Positions 15,859 through 23,730 of a stretch of 64,000 nt of DNA are shown piece by piece. A program made the position numbers and the translations under genes. Source of the DNA: a bacterium (GTDB lineage: Bacteria > Armatimonadota > Fimbriimonadia > Fimbriimonadales > Fimbriimonadaceae); NCBI GenBank assembly GCA_027485645.1, contig JAIXQR010000002.1:310001-374000 (forward strand), read 5' to 3'. Each line of letters begins with the position of its first letter. Within the stretch, counting starts at the first letter, position 1. A model generated the notes under the pieces. That model made no database searches. It was not told where the DNA came from and was given only the letters and a program-made list of their open reading frames with translations.

Positions 15859-17346
15859 TTAGTTCGCTCGAAGCGAAGGAAGGTCGATCGTGACCTGGTC
15901 AGCTTGGTTGTACGCCTTGCCGTCCTTGTCTAGGTAGTTCGCCGTCTTGATGACAGGAACCTTCTCGCGCCAGTCTCCACGTCGAAGGAGCTGATCCTTC
16001 GAAATCTTAACCGAGGTGAACATAACGCGCTGTCCTTCTCGCACTTGCGTGTTCAAGAAGTTCTTGTCGGTGAAGCCTTCGCCGTTCCAAGAGAACTTGT
16101 CCTGAATGTGCGGAGGTGCCGAACGAGGGTTGTAGTAGAAATCGATCACGTAATCCTTCGAAGTGAAGGGGTACATGGTCGGGTCCTTACTCATGTCGAC
16201 CTTCTTGTTGAAGCGCTGGTTTCGAACAAACAACTGCTCCTGCATAAAAGTCTTGTCACGAGGTGGATCGAGGTTGACGTCGTTCGAGAAGTCCCATTCC
16301 ATGCCGGCTGGCTTGGCGTTCGGGAAATCTGCATCACGAAGGACGGCCCGAATTCGGGTTCCAACGGGAAGAACGTTCCAGGTTCCTTCGAAGCGGAGAA
16401 CACGAGCTTCGGTCACCGTCACCTTCGCACTGAAGCCAGTGTCGAAAGGCGGATTGACATCGTAACCCGTCAGAGGTCGACCGTCTTTTCCAGCAAACCA
16501 TCCACGCTGGACCATTCGGACCAGGGTCGTATCAAGCTTGTTTTCCAAAGTGTCGCGGTTCTGCTTGTTTCCAAACGCCGCATCTTCTTTGGCCTTCTTG
16601 CCGGCTGCTTCGTAAAGCTTGAACAAGGTGTCGAGCGACTTATCAACCTTGCCATCTCGCTCGTAGGCGTTGGTGATCAGGTTTCGGCGGGCCGGAAGCA
16701 TGTCCGGGCGTTCTTGCGCCAATTCAAACCACCGGACGGCATTGCTATAGTCGTCGTCGATCTTGTGGTACCACATCCAACCCGTTTCGAAGAACATTTC
16801 GTAGGTGAGAGGGTTGTTTCGAGCCCCTTCCTTACCGAGTGCTAGAGCCGAAGGAATGTACCGTCGGTCCGAGCGCTGCTCTTCGTCCGTGAAGTTGTAG
16901 CCAATGTGCCACATGCCCGTGGCGTAAACGTCAATCTGCTTCGGGTCCAAGACGGTGACCAGCCGAATGATCGGCAAAATCGCGTCGTAGTTGCCGCTGT
17001 CAAAGAAGGAGTCCGCACGAACCCAGAGGATTCCCGCGATCATTTCTCGGAAGCCGGCCAGAGCAAACAGAAGCTGGTCAGGCGACAGACCCTGAGTCTG
17101 TACGGAGCCCTGGTTGAAGTCTCGCTGCCAGGAAGAGGAAATGCCTTGGAATGCGGGTGCCGCAACTCCTGCTTTCAGCTTCTTGACAGTGCGAGTGTTT
17201 CCGTTCTTCAGGGTCTCGGTGACGGACTCGTACTGCTTTCCGGTCGGCTGAGTGCCGATACCGTTTTGCAGTACGAAGATTCCCGCGGCGCAGCCCAGGA
17301 TCGTTAGCAAAAGCGGCGATCGGTTGATTCCGGAGGTCATCGACAT
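15859..17346 (-). CDS. Large envelope protein with TPR-like helices, ABC-operon partner
   Basis: 495 aa with one N-terminal membrane anchor or signal (PLLLTILGCAAGIFVLQNG). The middle is helical and TPR-like: GILWVRADSFFDSGNYDAILPIIRLVTVLDP, FFETGWMWYHKIDDDYSNAVRWFELAQERPDM and ARRNLITNAYERDGKVDKSLDTLFKLY. The C-terminal part is beta-rich. It is the third gene of an operon after an ABC ATPase and its permease (14 bp after the permease), so it probably works with that transporter outside the membrane. No family name recognised. Confidence 0.82.
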   Translation of the reverse strand: MSMTSGINRSPLLLTILGCAAGIFVLQNGIGTQPTGKQYESVTETLKNGNTRTVKKLKAGVAAPAFQGISSSWQRDFNQGSVQTQGLSPDQLLFALAGFREMIAGILWVRADSFFDSGNYDAILPIIRLVTVLDPKQIDVYATGMWHIGYNFTDEEQRSDRRYIPSALALGKEGARNNPLTYEMFFETGWMWYHKIDDDYSNAVRWFELAQERPDMLPARRNLITNAYERDGKVDKSLDTLFKLYEAAGKKAKEDAAFGNKQNRDTLENKLDTTLVRMVQRGWFAGKDGRPLTGYDVNPPFDTGFSAKVTVTEARVLRFEGTWNVLPVGTRIRAVLRDADFPNAKPAGMEWDFSNDVNLDPPRDKTFMQEQLFVRNQRFNKKVDMSKDPTMYPFTSKDYVIDFYYNPRSAPPHIQDKFSWNGEGFTDKNFLNTQVREGQRVMFTSVKISKDQLLRRGDWREKVPVIKTANYLDKDGKAYNQADQVTIDLPSLRAN

Positions 17347-17360
17347 TAGATCAAGCCTCC

Positions 17361-18149
17361 TTAAACTTCACGTCGGTCAAAGACGATGGTTCCCGCTACT
17401 AGCAGACCAGCGATGTACAGCACGCCGTAGATCGTGACCTGAAGGTAGTAAGAACTCTCGTTCTGAATCTGCTGACCCGGGTTGATGATTGGGTTCTGGA
17501 TGTTGTAGTTCGCAAAGTTCGGCAAGATGGTGTTAACCAACTGCGCAAAGATCTTTGCCGCCTGTGGCGTGCCCTGGCTTTCCTGCAACGTTTGGAAGAA
17601 CGGAGCGAAGAGCGAACCGAGCAGATACAAACCGCCAGACAAAAAGAAGTTGACGAGTGGCGAAACGAACGTCGAGAAGAAGATCGCGACGGCAGCCAAA
17701 AGGCTCATCTGAACGAAGTACATCACCGGAGCTTTGATCAGGTCAGGAATCGCCGAAGCGTCTCGCTGCTGAAGCCAGAAGGTGAAGACGAGAACAGACG
17801 TCATCAACGTCATCATCATCAAGAGCGCAGCAACGGCACCGAAGTACTTTCCGACCAAAAACTGCCAGCGTTGGACCGGCTTGGAAAGGATCGTGTAGAT
17901 CGTTCTTCGCTCAATCTCGTTCGGAATCATGTAGACCGTAAGCACGATCGCGATGACCGCACTCGTCAGCTGGATGATTCCGAGCATCATGCCTCGAAGA
18001 ACCGTCGTCTCAGATCGAGCCGACAACATTCCGAGGCCTGGAGCAACAACGAGGAAGAGAACTCCGATCAAAAGAATGATCAGGAGGACCTTTCGGCGAA
18101 TAGCTTCGCCCACGGTTGTGGCGGCAATGGAAGCGATGGGTCTAAACAC
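17361..18149 (-). CDS. ABC-2 type transporter permease
   Basis: Integral membrane partner of the ATPase upstream. About six hydrophobic segments are visible (KVLLIILLIGVLFLVVAPGLGM, IQLTSAVIAIVLTVYMI, YFGAVAALLMMMTLMTSVLVFTFW, FVQMSLLAAVAIFFSTFVSPLVN, LSGGLYLLGSLF and the C-terminal GVLYIAGLLVAGTIVF). The segment IPNEIERRTIYTILSKPVQRWQFLVGKY is typical of ABC-2 permeases. The ORF track begins at 18389, but translation most likely starts at GTG 18149. That codon overlaps the ATPase stop (TAGTG) and has AAGGAG nine bases upstream. Confidence 0.9.
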   Translation of the reverse strand: MFRPIASIAATTVGEAIRRKVLLIILLIGVLFLVVAPGLGMLSARSETTVLRGMMLGIIQLTSAVIAIVLTVYMIPNEIERRTIYTILSKPVQRWQFLVGKYFGAVAALLMMMTLMTSVLVFTFWLQQRDASAIPDLIKAPVMYFVQMSLLAAVAIFFSTFVSPLVNFFLSGGLYLLGSLFAPFFQTLQESQGTPQAAKIFAQLVNTILPNFANYNIQNPIINPGQQIQNESSYYLQVTIYGVLYIAGLLVAGTIVFDRREV

Positions 18150-19111
18150 TAGTTGGCTCCTTCTACCGTGATGGTTTTCTTTGCGGCCTGTGCCGGCGCG
18201 TCGGTGACCGTCTGGATGAACAGGTCTTCCAGTCGCTTTCGGCGAGGCACGATGCTGACGATTCGACCGGAATTGGATCGAACGGCATCGATGAGCGAAT
18301 TGATATCTTCTTCTTCCGTGGTGTCGAGCAATACTCCACCGGCAATGGTTCGAACGTGGGAATCTTGCATTCCCTTGTCCTTCAGCCACTGTTCGGTCAC
18401 GCCTTCGAAGGTGACTTCAACGCGACCGCCTCGCAGCAGGTCGGTGAGCTTTCCTTGTCGAGCAATGACACCCTTGTTGATAATCGCAACTCGGTCGCAA
18501 ATCAATTCAACTTCGCTCAACTCGTGAGAAGAAATGAAGACAGTTCTGCCTTCTTCTCGGAACGAGAGGATGAGGTCGCGGATTTCGCGGTGAGCGATCG
18601 GGTCCAAACCACCCGTTGGTTCATCCAAAAACATGAGCTTCGGATCGTTCAACAAAGCCTGGGCCAATCCAACTCGCTGCTGCATACCCTTCGAGTACTG
18701 CGAGATGGTCTTGCTCATGTCTCGGTGAAGGTTGACCTTCTCCAAGAGCCGAACAAACAGGGCCTGGTCGTTGATGCCGAAGAGCGATGCATAGAACTTG
18801 AGCAGTTCCAATCCGGTCATGTGCTCGTAGTAATACGGGCGTTCCGGAACGTAACTGATCAGTCGGTGCACCGACATGTCCCCAATCTCCTTACCGAGAA
18901 CGTAGCCTTCGCCCGCGTCTGGGTAAATGATGCTGAGGAGCATCTTGATGGTTGTGGTCTTACCAGCGCCGTTCGGGCCGAGAAATCCGAAGATTTCGCC
19001 TTCTTCGACGTGGAGGTCGAGCGAGTCGACAACGTTGATTTTTCCGTGGATACGGGACTTATAAGTCTTTGTGAGCTGCTTGGTCTCGATGGCGGCGGCC
19101 AAAGGTCGCAC
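18149..19111 (-). CDS. ABC transporter ATP-binding protein (ABC-2 export type)
   Basis: Motor subunit with Walker A GPNGAGKTTT, signature QYSKGMQQRVGLAQAL, Walker B LMFLDEPTGGLDP and switch His in ISSHELSEVE. The C-terminal extension after about residue 225 (EVTFEGVTEQWLKDKG…) is the regulatory domain common in this class. GTG start 19111 with a G-rich ribosome site. It heads a three-gene operon; the substrate is unknown. Confidence 0.93.
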   Translation of the reverse strand: MRPLAAAIETKQLTKTYKSRIHGKINVVDSLDLHVEEGEIFGFLGPNGAGKTTTIKMLLSIIYPDAGEGYVLGKEIGDMSVHRLISYVPERPYYYEHMTGLELLKFYASLFGINDQALFVRLLEKVNLHRDMSKTISQYSKGMQQRVGLAQALLNDPKLMFLDEPTGGLDPIAHREIRDLILSFREEGRTVFISSHELSEVELICDRVAIINKGVIARQGKLTDLLRGGRVEVTFEGVTEQWLKDKGMQDSHVRTIAGGVLLDTTEEEDINSLIDAVRSNSGRIVSIVPRRKRLEDLFIQTVTDAPAQAAKKTITVEGAN

Positions 19112-19130
19112 CCCCTATTAGTGCTTCGGC

Positions 19131-19136
19131 ATTATA
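19131..19136 (-). promoter_or_regulatory. -10 box of the ABC operon promoter
   Basis: A perfect TATAAT on the minus strand (ATTATA in the plus sequence), about 20 bp upstream of the GTG start. The -35 region (ACTTGG at 17 bp) is weak. The leader would be short. Confidence 0.5.
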
Positions 19137-19257
19137 CCTACCGGTGCTTCAACCCAAGTCCTTCAGGATGAGTTCCTGAGTTTTGAGAAATCGAGCGAAC
19201 TTTAACGTTCCGTGCAAAAAACCGCAGTTTTGCCTTGGAAGATTTGACTTCCTTCGC

Positions 19258-19375
19258 TATACTTTCCAGTACAGCCAAGGGACTGAGGCGACTCCGCTAA
19301 TGGAAGGCGTCCGGTCTTGGTGGAAGCCTAGCGGGGTCATCATTTGCTCTCCTTTCGAGGACCCCGCATTTTTTC
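19258..19375 (+). ncRNA. Candidate small RNA (about 105 nt) with promoter and terminator
   Basis: A free-standing plus-strand transcription unit lies between two minus-strand operons. TTGGAA (19235-19240) and TATACT (19258-19263) are 17 bp apart. About 105 nt later an 8-bp GC stem, GCGGGGTC/GACCCCGC, is followed by ATTTTTT, a classical terminator. The body folds locally: CCAAG (19275-19279) pairs with CTTGG (19316-19320), with inner pairs GAC/GTC and TCC/GGA. No Shine-Dalgarno precedes the one ATG, and the terminator lies inside that frame. I therefore read it as RNA rather than protein. No known RNA family recognised. Confidence 0.5.
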
Positions 19376-19392
19376 GAAAGAGTTACTGTTGA

Positions 19393-19989
19393 CTACGCTG
19401 ACTTTGCGAGCTCAATGAATGTTCGCATCTTTTCTAGATTTTTTATTCCAGGTGCGGATTCAATCCCCGAGCTAACGTCCACCGCGTACGGGCGCACTCG
19501 CCGAATCGCATCTTGAATGTTGTCTGGCGTTAGGCCGCCCGCCAAAATCACGGGTCTTTGTGAACGCTGAACAATCTCCGCGGCCACATCCCAGTCCACC
19601 GCGTGCCCCGTGCCCCCGTAGGCGTCCGGTCGATAGGCGTCCAGAAGAATCGCAGCGGCGTTGATCGTTTGGTCCGTGTGGTCCTGCGCCGTTTGCCCCT
19701 TAAGCAGTCGAATGACCCGAATCCGTTTTGTGGCTGGTTCCGGGAAAAGTTCCCAGTCCACTCCCTGCACGAAGTCGAAATACGTCTTGCCCGGGACTCG
19801 GTTGACATTGCCAAACACCGCCACCTTGAGGACAAATGGATCCAAATCGGCAACCCACTTCGGCTCGTCGTCGCCAATAAATCTGGGGCTGCCGGGCTCA
19901 TGAACGAACCCAAGCGCGTCCGCACCGAAGTTCGCCGCAGCGCGGGCGTCCTCTAGCCGGGTTAATCCACATATCTTGACTTTGGTCAT
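19393..19989 (-). CDS. trpF: Phosphoribosylanthranilate isomerase TrpF
   Basis: Tryptophan synthesis; Amadori rearrangement of phosphoribosylanthranilate. A (beta/alpha)8 barrel with the catalytic Cys in VKICGLTRLEDA near the N-terminus, the catalytic Asp region ILLDAYRPDAYGGTG, and the phosphate loop VDVSSGIESAPGIKN. 198 aa is normal. ATG overlaps the trpC stop by 4 bp. Last gene of trpDCF. Confidence 0.95.
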   Translation of the reverse strand: MTKVKICGLTRLEDARAAANFGADALGFVHEPGSPRFIGDDEPKWVADLDPFVLKVAVFGNVNRVPGKTYFDFVQGVDWELFPEPATKRIRVIRLLKGQTAQDHTDQTINAAAILLDAYRPDAYGGTGHAVDWDVAAEIVQRSQRPVILAGGLTPDNIQDAIRRVRPYAVDVSSGIESAPGIKNLEKMRTFIELAKSA

Positions 19990-20765
19990 CGTCCCAGCAC
20001 CTCGCTCACCTTGCCCGCAATGTCGTCCGCGCGAGTGAAGGTTGTGCCGATCAGGACGGCTTTGGCGCCTGCGGCTTCCATTCGCACGAGATCGGCGTGC
20101 GTTTCGAGGGCGCTCTCGCTGACCGCGGTCGCGTACGGCGTGATCATCGGCAACAGCGACTCGCTGTTCGAGAGATCGGTTATAAAGGTCGAGAGGTCGC
20201 GATTGTTGACGCCGATCAAACTTGCTCCCGAGGCTAAGGCACTCTCGACTTCCGCTTCGTTGTGGACCTCAACGAGCGCGTCCATGCCCATCGATTCGGC
20301 CAGCACTCGTAGCTCTCGCATCTCCTCCGTGCTTAAACTGGCGGCGATCAGCAACACCGCATCCGCATGCCAAGCTCGCGCCTGAAAGATTTGGTAAGGA
20401 TCGTACAGGAAGTCTTTGCGCAAGCAGGGAAGGCTCACCGCCGATCTTGCTGCGGTCAGGAACTCCGGAGCACCGTGGAAGTACGGCGAATCGGTGAGGA
20501 CCGACAAACACTGCGCGCCGGAGGCCTCGTAAATCTTCGCGATCTCAACGGGGTCAAAGTCGGCTCGGATGACTCCTTGCGATGGACTAGCTTTCTTGAT
20601 CTCCGCGATCAAAGCGAGTCCATCGAAGTTTTGTAGCGCTGCCTGGAAGCCCCGGGTCGGTGGGGCCGACTGGGCTTGGGCTTCCAGCGACGCTAGTGAA
20701 ACCTCTGCCTGGGCCGCTTCGACCTCTAGGCGTTTCGTAGCAAAAATCTTCTCGAGTACTGACAT
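19986..20765 (-). CDS. trpC: Indole-3-glycerol phosphate synthase TrpC
   Basis: Closes the indole ring from carboxyphenylamino-deoxyribulose-phosphate. Barrel motifs are EIKKASPSQGVIRADFDPVEIA (catalytic Lys), LRKDFLYDPYQIF, GASLIGVNNRDLSTF and AVSESALETHADLVRMEAAGAKAVLIGTTF. 259 aa. It begins 2 bp after trpD ends. Confidence 0.96.
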   Translation of the reverse strand: MSVLEKIFATKRLEVEAAQAEVSLASLEAQAQSAPPTRGFQAALQNFDGLALIAEIKKASPSQGVIRADFDPVEIAKIYEASGAQCLSVLTDSPYFHGAPEFLTAARSAVSLPCLRKDFLYDPYQIFQARAWHADAVLLIAASLSTEEMRELRVLAESMGMDALVEVHNEAEVESALASGASLIGVNNRDLSTFITDLSNSESLLPMITPYATAVSESALETHADLVRMEAAGAKAVLIGTTFTRADDIAGKVSEVLGR

Positions 20766-20767
20766 AC

Positions 20768-21778
20768 CTACTGTGCATCCGCCCGTTGCAGCGCACGAAG
20801 CTTTTCTAGTGCCGCTCCGGTCGCGATGGCGGCCTTGGCCCGTTCCGCGCCTTCGGGCAAGGTTTCCGCAACCCCACCGAGCCAGAGGGCAGCCGCCACG
20901 TTTGGCAAAATCGCCTTTGCGCGGAGCGAGTTCACATCCGAAACCGCCTCCGTCAACATCACTGCGCTTTCTGCCGCCGTCTCGCCCGGAGTCAACGCCT
21001 TCGGATCGACCGACTCAAGACCAAAATCGTGCGGGGTCAGGGTGCCGGTGGAGACCTTGCCGTCCCAAAGCTTTACGTATTCCGTTGGTGCGACCGGAGA
21101 TATTTCGTCGAGATCGTCGAGTCCGTGGACCAGGAGCGCACGCTCTGCCCCCAGTGCCCGAAGCGCTTCTCCCATGCTTCGCATCAGCCCGGCATCATAA
21201 ACGCCGATGAGCTGCCGCTGGGCGCCGGCAGGGTTCGCGAGCGGTCCAAGCTGGTTAAAGACGGTCCGGATTCCAAGATCTCGCCGCGCTTGGCCAACCA
21301 CGCGCATCGCGGAATGATGTGCCGGCGCGAACAAGAAGACCAAGTTAAAGTCGGTCAGTTTTCGGAGGAGCTCGTTGCTTTCGCCTCCCAACTGGATCCC
21401 GAGGGCTTCCAAAACATCGGCCATGCCGCACTTGCTCGTGACGGCTCGGTTGCCGTGCTTCGCAATTCGCGCACCCGCGGCGGCAGCCACGATCGCGGCG
21501 GCGGTGGACATATTAAACGATGGCGACCCACCCCCGGTGCCGCAGGTGTCAACCAGATCCGTGAAAGGATGCTGAAGCTGCACTGCCTTGTTTCGGAGCA
21601 CGGTGGTGAAGGCGGCAAGCTCCTGAGTGGTGCAACCTTTGACTCTGAGAGCGAGAAGCGCGCCACCAATTTGAGCATCCGGCGCGCCTCCGCCAAGTAA
21701 ATGCTCCATCAGGGCGGTCGCACCCTCGGGTGAAAGATCCTTTCGCTCTAGGACCGGCTGGATGAGTTCAGCGAACAC
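20768..21778 (-). CDS. trpD: Anthranilate phosphoribosyltransferase TrpD
   Basis: Transfers phosphoribose from PRPP to anthranilate. The family signature DTCGTGGGSPSFNMSTAAAIVAA, the acidic N-terminal helical domain, KHGNRAVTSKCGMADVLEALG and TVFNQLGPLANP are all intact. 336 aa. First gene of the visible trpDCF operon; trpE, trpG, trpA and trpB are elsewhere. No trp attenuator is apparent upstream of it on its own strand. Confidence 0.96.
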   Translation of the reverse strand: MFAELIQPVLERKDLSPEGATALMEHLLGGGAPDAQIGGALLALRVKGCTTQELAAFTTVLRNKAVQLQHPFTDLVDTCGTGGGSPSFNMSTAAAIVAAAAGARIAKHGNRAVTSKCGMADVLEALGIQLGGESNELLRKLTDFNLVFLFAPAHHSAMRVVGQARRDLGIRTVFNQLGPLANPAGAQRQLIGVYDAGLMRSMGEALRALGAERALLVHGLDDLDEISPVAPTEYVKLWDGKVSTGTLTPHDFGLESVDPKALTPGETAAESAVMLTEAVSDVNSLRAKAILPNVAAALWLGGVAETLPEGAERAKAAIATGAALEKLRALQRADAQ

Positions 21779-21951
21779 GCCGCTAGGTTACTCGGGAGAG
21801 TCAGATCTGTTTTGTGAGCAGCCTTTGGCACTGCCGTACTCGGATCGAAGTGCAAATCCGGACTGCCTTGGCGTGAAAGAACCGCCGAACCTGTCCGAGA
21901 GGTCAAACCCGCACATTTACTTGGTTGACGAAACTCCGAATTCTCTGGAAT

Positions 21952-21973
21952 ATAGTAAACACTTGTCTACTAT
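21952..21973. promoter_or_regulatory. 22-bp near-perfect palindrome, candidate operator
   Basis: Left arm ATAGTAAACA and right arm TGTCTACTAT around a CT centre match at nine of ten positions. The palindrome overlaps a TATAGT -10-like box (21951-21956) and ends 11 bp before the ATG of the regulator gene at 21985. That is a typical place for an autorepression site. Confidence 0.6.
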
Positions 21974-21984
21974 TCGGAAAGAAA

Positions 21985-22401
21985 ATGAACCAAGAAGATC
22001 TCAAATTTGTTGCCGAAGCCCTCATGGCTTTGTGCGAGGGCGAAAGCAAGAGTCGTCCCCTCGACGAAAAGACCCTTGACCGCAAACTCAAGGAGAGTCG
22101 CATGCGTGACCCAGTGTGGGCGCTGGCCCAACTTAAGGCACCAGGCGACCACTTGTTCGAATCTGAATGTCGAGAGATTGTAAAGAAGGCAGCGCTGACC
22201 GATCGGCAAGAAGCCGTACTCTCGCTACGGGTTGCTGGAATCCCGTTCGAAGAGATCGGAAACCGGTTCGGTGGTACCAAACAAGGAGCCCGCGTCGTTT
22301 TTATTCAAGCATTGAAGAAAATAACGCGTTCGTGCCGCGTCTATCCATACAGGGGGCTGTCCGAGGTGTACCGATGGGAGACTCGACGGGGTCGAGCTTA
22401 A
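21985..22401 (+). CDS. Sigma-region-4-like HTH protein
   Basis: 138 aa. The C-terminal half has a sigma-70 region-4-type helix-turn-helix: LTDRQEAVLSLRVAGIPFEEIGNRFGGTKQGARVVFIQALKKI. The N-terminal half is charged and helical (NQEDLKFVAEALMALCEGESKSRPLDEKTL), without a region-2 core-binding motif, so it is unlikely to be a full sigma factor. ATG 21985 is preceded by GGAAAG. The ORF track start at 21925 lies in the promoter. The palindrome just upstream suggests autoregulation. Targets unknown. Confidence 0.75.
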   Translation: MNQEDLKFVAEALMALCEGESKSRPLDEKTLDRKLKESRMRDPVWALAQLKAPGDHLFESECREIVKKAALTDRQEAVLSLRVAGIPFEEIGNRFGGTKQGARVVFIQALKKITRSCRVYPYRGLSEVYRWETRRGRA

Positions 22402-22422
22402 CGCTTTCGGTAGACTCGGCGC

Positions 22423-22434
22423 ACCCCTAGGGGT
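22423..22434. promoter_or_regulatory. 12-bp perfect palindrome before the zinc-ribbon/TPR gene
   Basis: ACCCCTAGGGGT is perfectly self-complementary and lies 12 bp before ATG 22447. It could be a binding site or simply part of a G-rich ribosome-binding region. Confidence 0.35.
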
Positions 22435-22446
22435 AGGGAGTTCCGA

Positions 22447-23730
22447 ATGGTTTCTTGTACAAATTGCGCGACGCTCAACACGCTAGACAGCGCGTTTTGC
22501 CGTAAGTGTGGGGCCGCTGTGTCAACCATCGAGGTCGAAGAAGCGCAGGCAAAGCTCGATCGACTTGCTTCCGAAGGCGCAAAGGCGCTTTCGGAAGCCC
22601 GGTATGCCGATGCCGTTATGAGCGCGGAAACCTGCCTTGAAGCCAACCCCACCATGCTTTCCGCCCTCACGTTGCTCAGCGATGCGCGGGCTCGACAAGG
22701 GGATATCGCCGGAGCTCTCGACGTTGCTGACCGGATTGTTGACCTCAATCCTGATTCAGAACTCGATCGAATCAAGCGAAACAAACTCCGAACGCAACTG
22801 CAGGAATCGATCCGAGTTCCAGAAAGCGGGAATCGTGGACTGGCCATAACCGCAGCAATTGCGGCGGTTGTTTTTGTGAGCACGGTCGGCGTCCTCGGAG
22901 CAAAGTGGGCGCTTGGAAACGGAACCGTTGCAGCGAAGGACAAGCCAGAAATCACTTCCGGCATCGACAATCCAGTCGTAACTACCGCGAACCCGCCAAA
23001 CGGAAATCAACAAACCGCGGGAGGTCAAGTTCAGCAGAATGCCCAACCAACGAACGCGGCCAAACCCGGCGAAGTTGGCGCGGTAACCAATCAGACGAAT
23101 TCTGAACCGCGAGATGCCACGACCCCATTGCGCGATCCGGGAACTCGAGGTAGCCGAATGCCCAACATCCCGCTTCCCACATTCCAGGGAGGCAGCCTTC
23201 CTTCGGCCAACGATAACATTTCGGTAGAGCCCGTCCGGCCCCCGGGACCTACATTTACGAGCAACAACACCGGTCGCCCGAAACCTGGCGAAGATCCCGA
23301 CCCGACCACCACAACCGCACCAACTACGACTGACGACCGAAATGCCCCACCCGCCGAACCAGATCCCGGCGAGATCGAAATCAAGATTCGAGACGGTGGT
23401 GCCAAAACCCAAGGCGGCGGAACCCGAACTGATGGCGGGGCGCAGGCGATGATGAACACCGCTCGCCAACAGCAACTCACCAATAATTCCACCGGCGCCG
23501 CCGGTAGTTATGAGAAAGCCCTTCAAGCTGGCGCTGATCCCGTGTTCACGAACCAGCGACTCGGCCTCACCTACGCTCGGGCCGGAAAGAAGGAGCAAGC
23601 AATCGATGCCTACCAGAAGGCGATCTCTGCTGGAGAGGCCGCGCTTGCATCCGGAAAGGGCGATAAGTCTCGCATTCAGAAGGCCGTTGATGTCTGCCGC
23701 CAGGCGCTGAAAGTGTTGCAGGGTGGTTAA
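22447..23730 (+). CDS. Zinc-ribbon, TPR and single-TM protein
   Basis: 427 aa in clear blocks. A zinc ribbon (CTNCATLNTLDSAFCRKC) comes first. A TPR-like helical region follows (ALSEARYADAVMSAETCLEANPTMLSALTLLSDARARQGDIAGALDVADRIV), then one membrane segment (ITAAIAAVVFVSTVGVLGAKWALG). A long disordered Pro/Thr/Asn-rich linker precedes a C-terminal TPR block (ARQQQLTNNSTGAAGSYEKALQAG… RAGKKEQAIDAYQKAIS). It probably joins cytoplasmic and periplasmic TPR modules. Its stop overlaps the start of the next TPR gene by 8 bp, so they form a unit. Function unknown. Confidence 0.85.
   Translation: MVSCTNCATLNTLDSAFCRKCGAAVSTIEVEEAQAKLDRLASEGAKALSEARYADAVMSAETCLEANPTMLSALTLLSDARARQGDIAGALDVADRIVDLNPDSELDRIKRNKLRTQLQESIRVPESGNRGLAITAAIAAVVFVSTVGVLGAKWALGNGTVAAKDKPEITSGIDNPVVTTANPPNGNQQTAGGQVQQNAQPTNAAKPGEVGAVTNQTNSEPRDATTPLRDPGTRGSRMPNIPLPTFQGGSLPSANDNISVEPVRPPGPTFTSNNTGRPKPGEDPDPTTTTAPTTTDDRNAPPAEPDPGEIEIKIRDGGAKTQGGGTRTDGGAQAMMNTARQQQLTNNSTGAAGSYEKALQAGADPVFTNQRLGLTYARAGKKEQAIDAYQKAISAGEAALASGKGDKSRIQKAVDVCRQALKVLQGG

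Noticed and set aside
16045-16845. Long plus-strand ORF (266 aa) opposite the 495-aa ABC partner gene.
   Set aside because: Antisense shadow without start signals or recognisable fold.
19300-19392. Tandem TGG codons in a short plus-strand frame looked like a trp leader peptide.
   Set aside because: No ribosome site, the frame reads through the terminator, and trpDCF lie on the other strand; kept only as an sRNA candidate.
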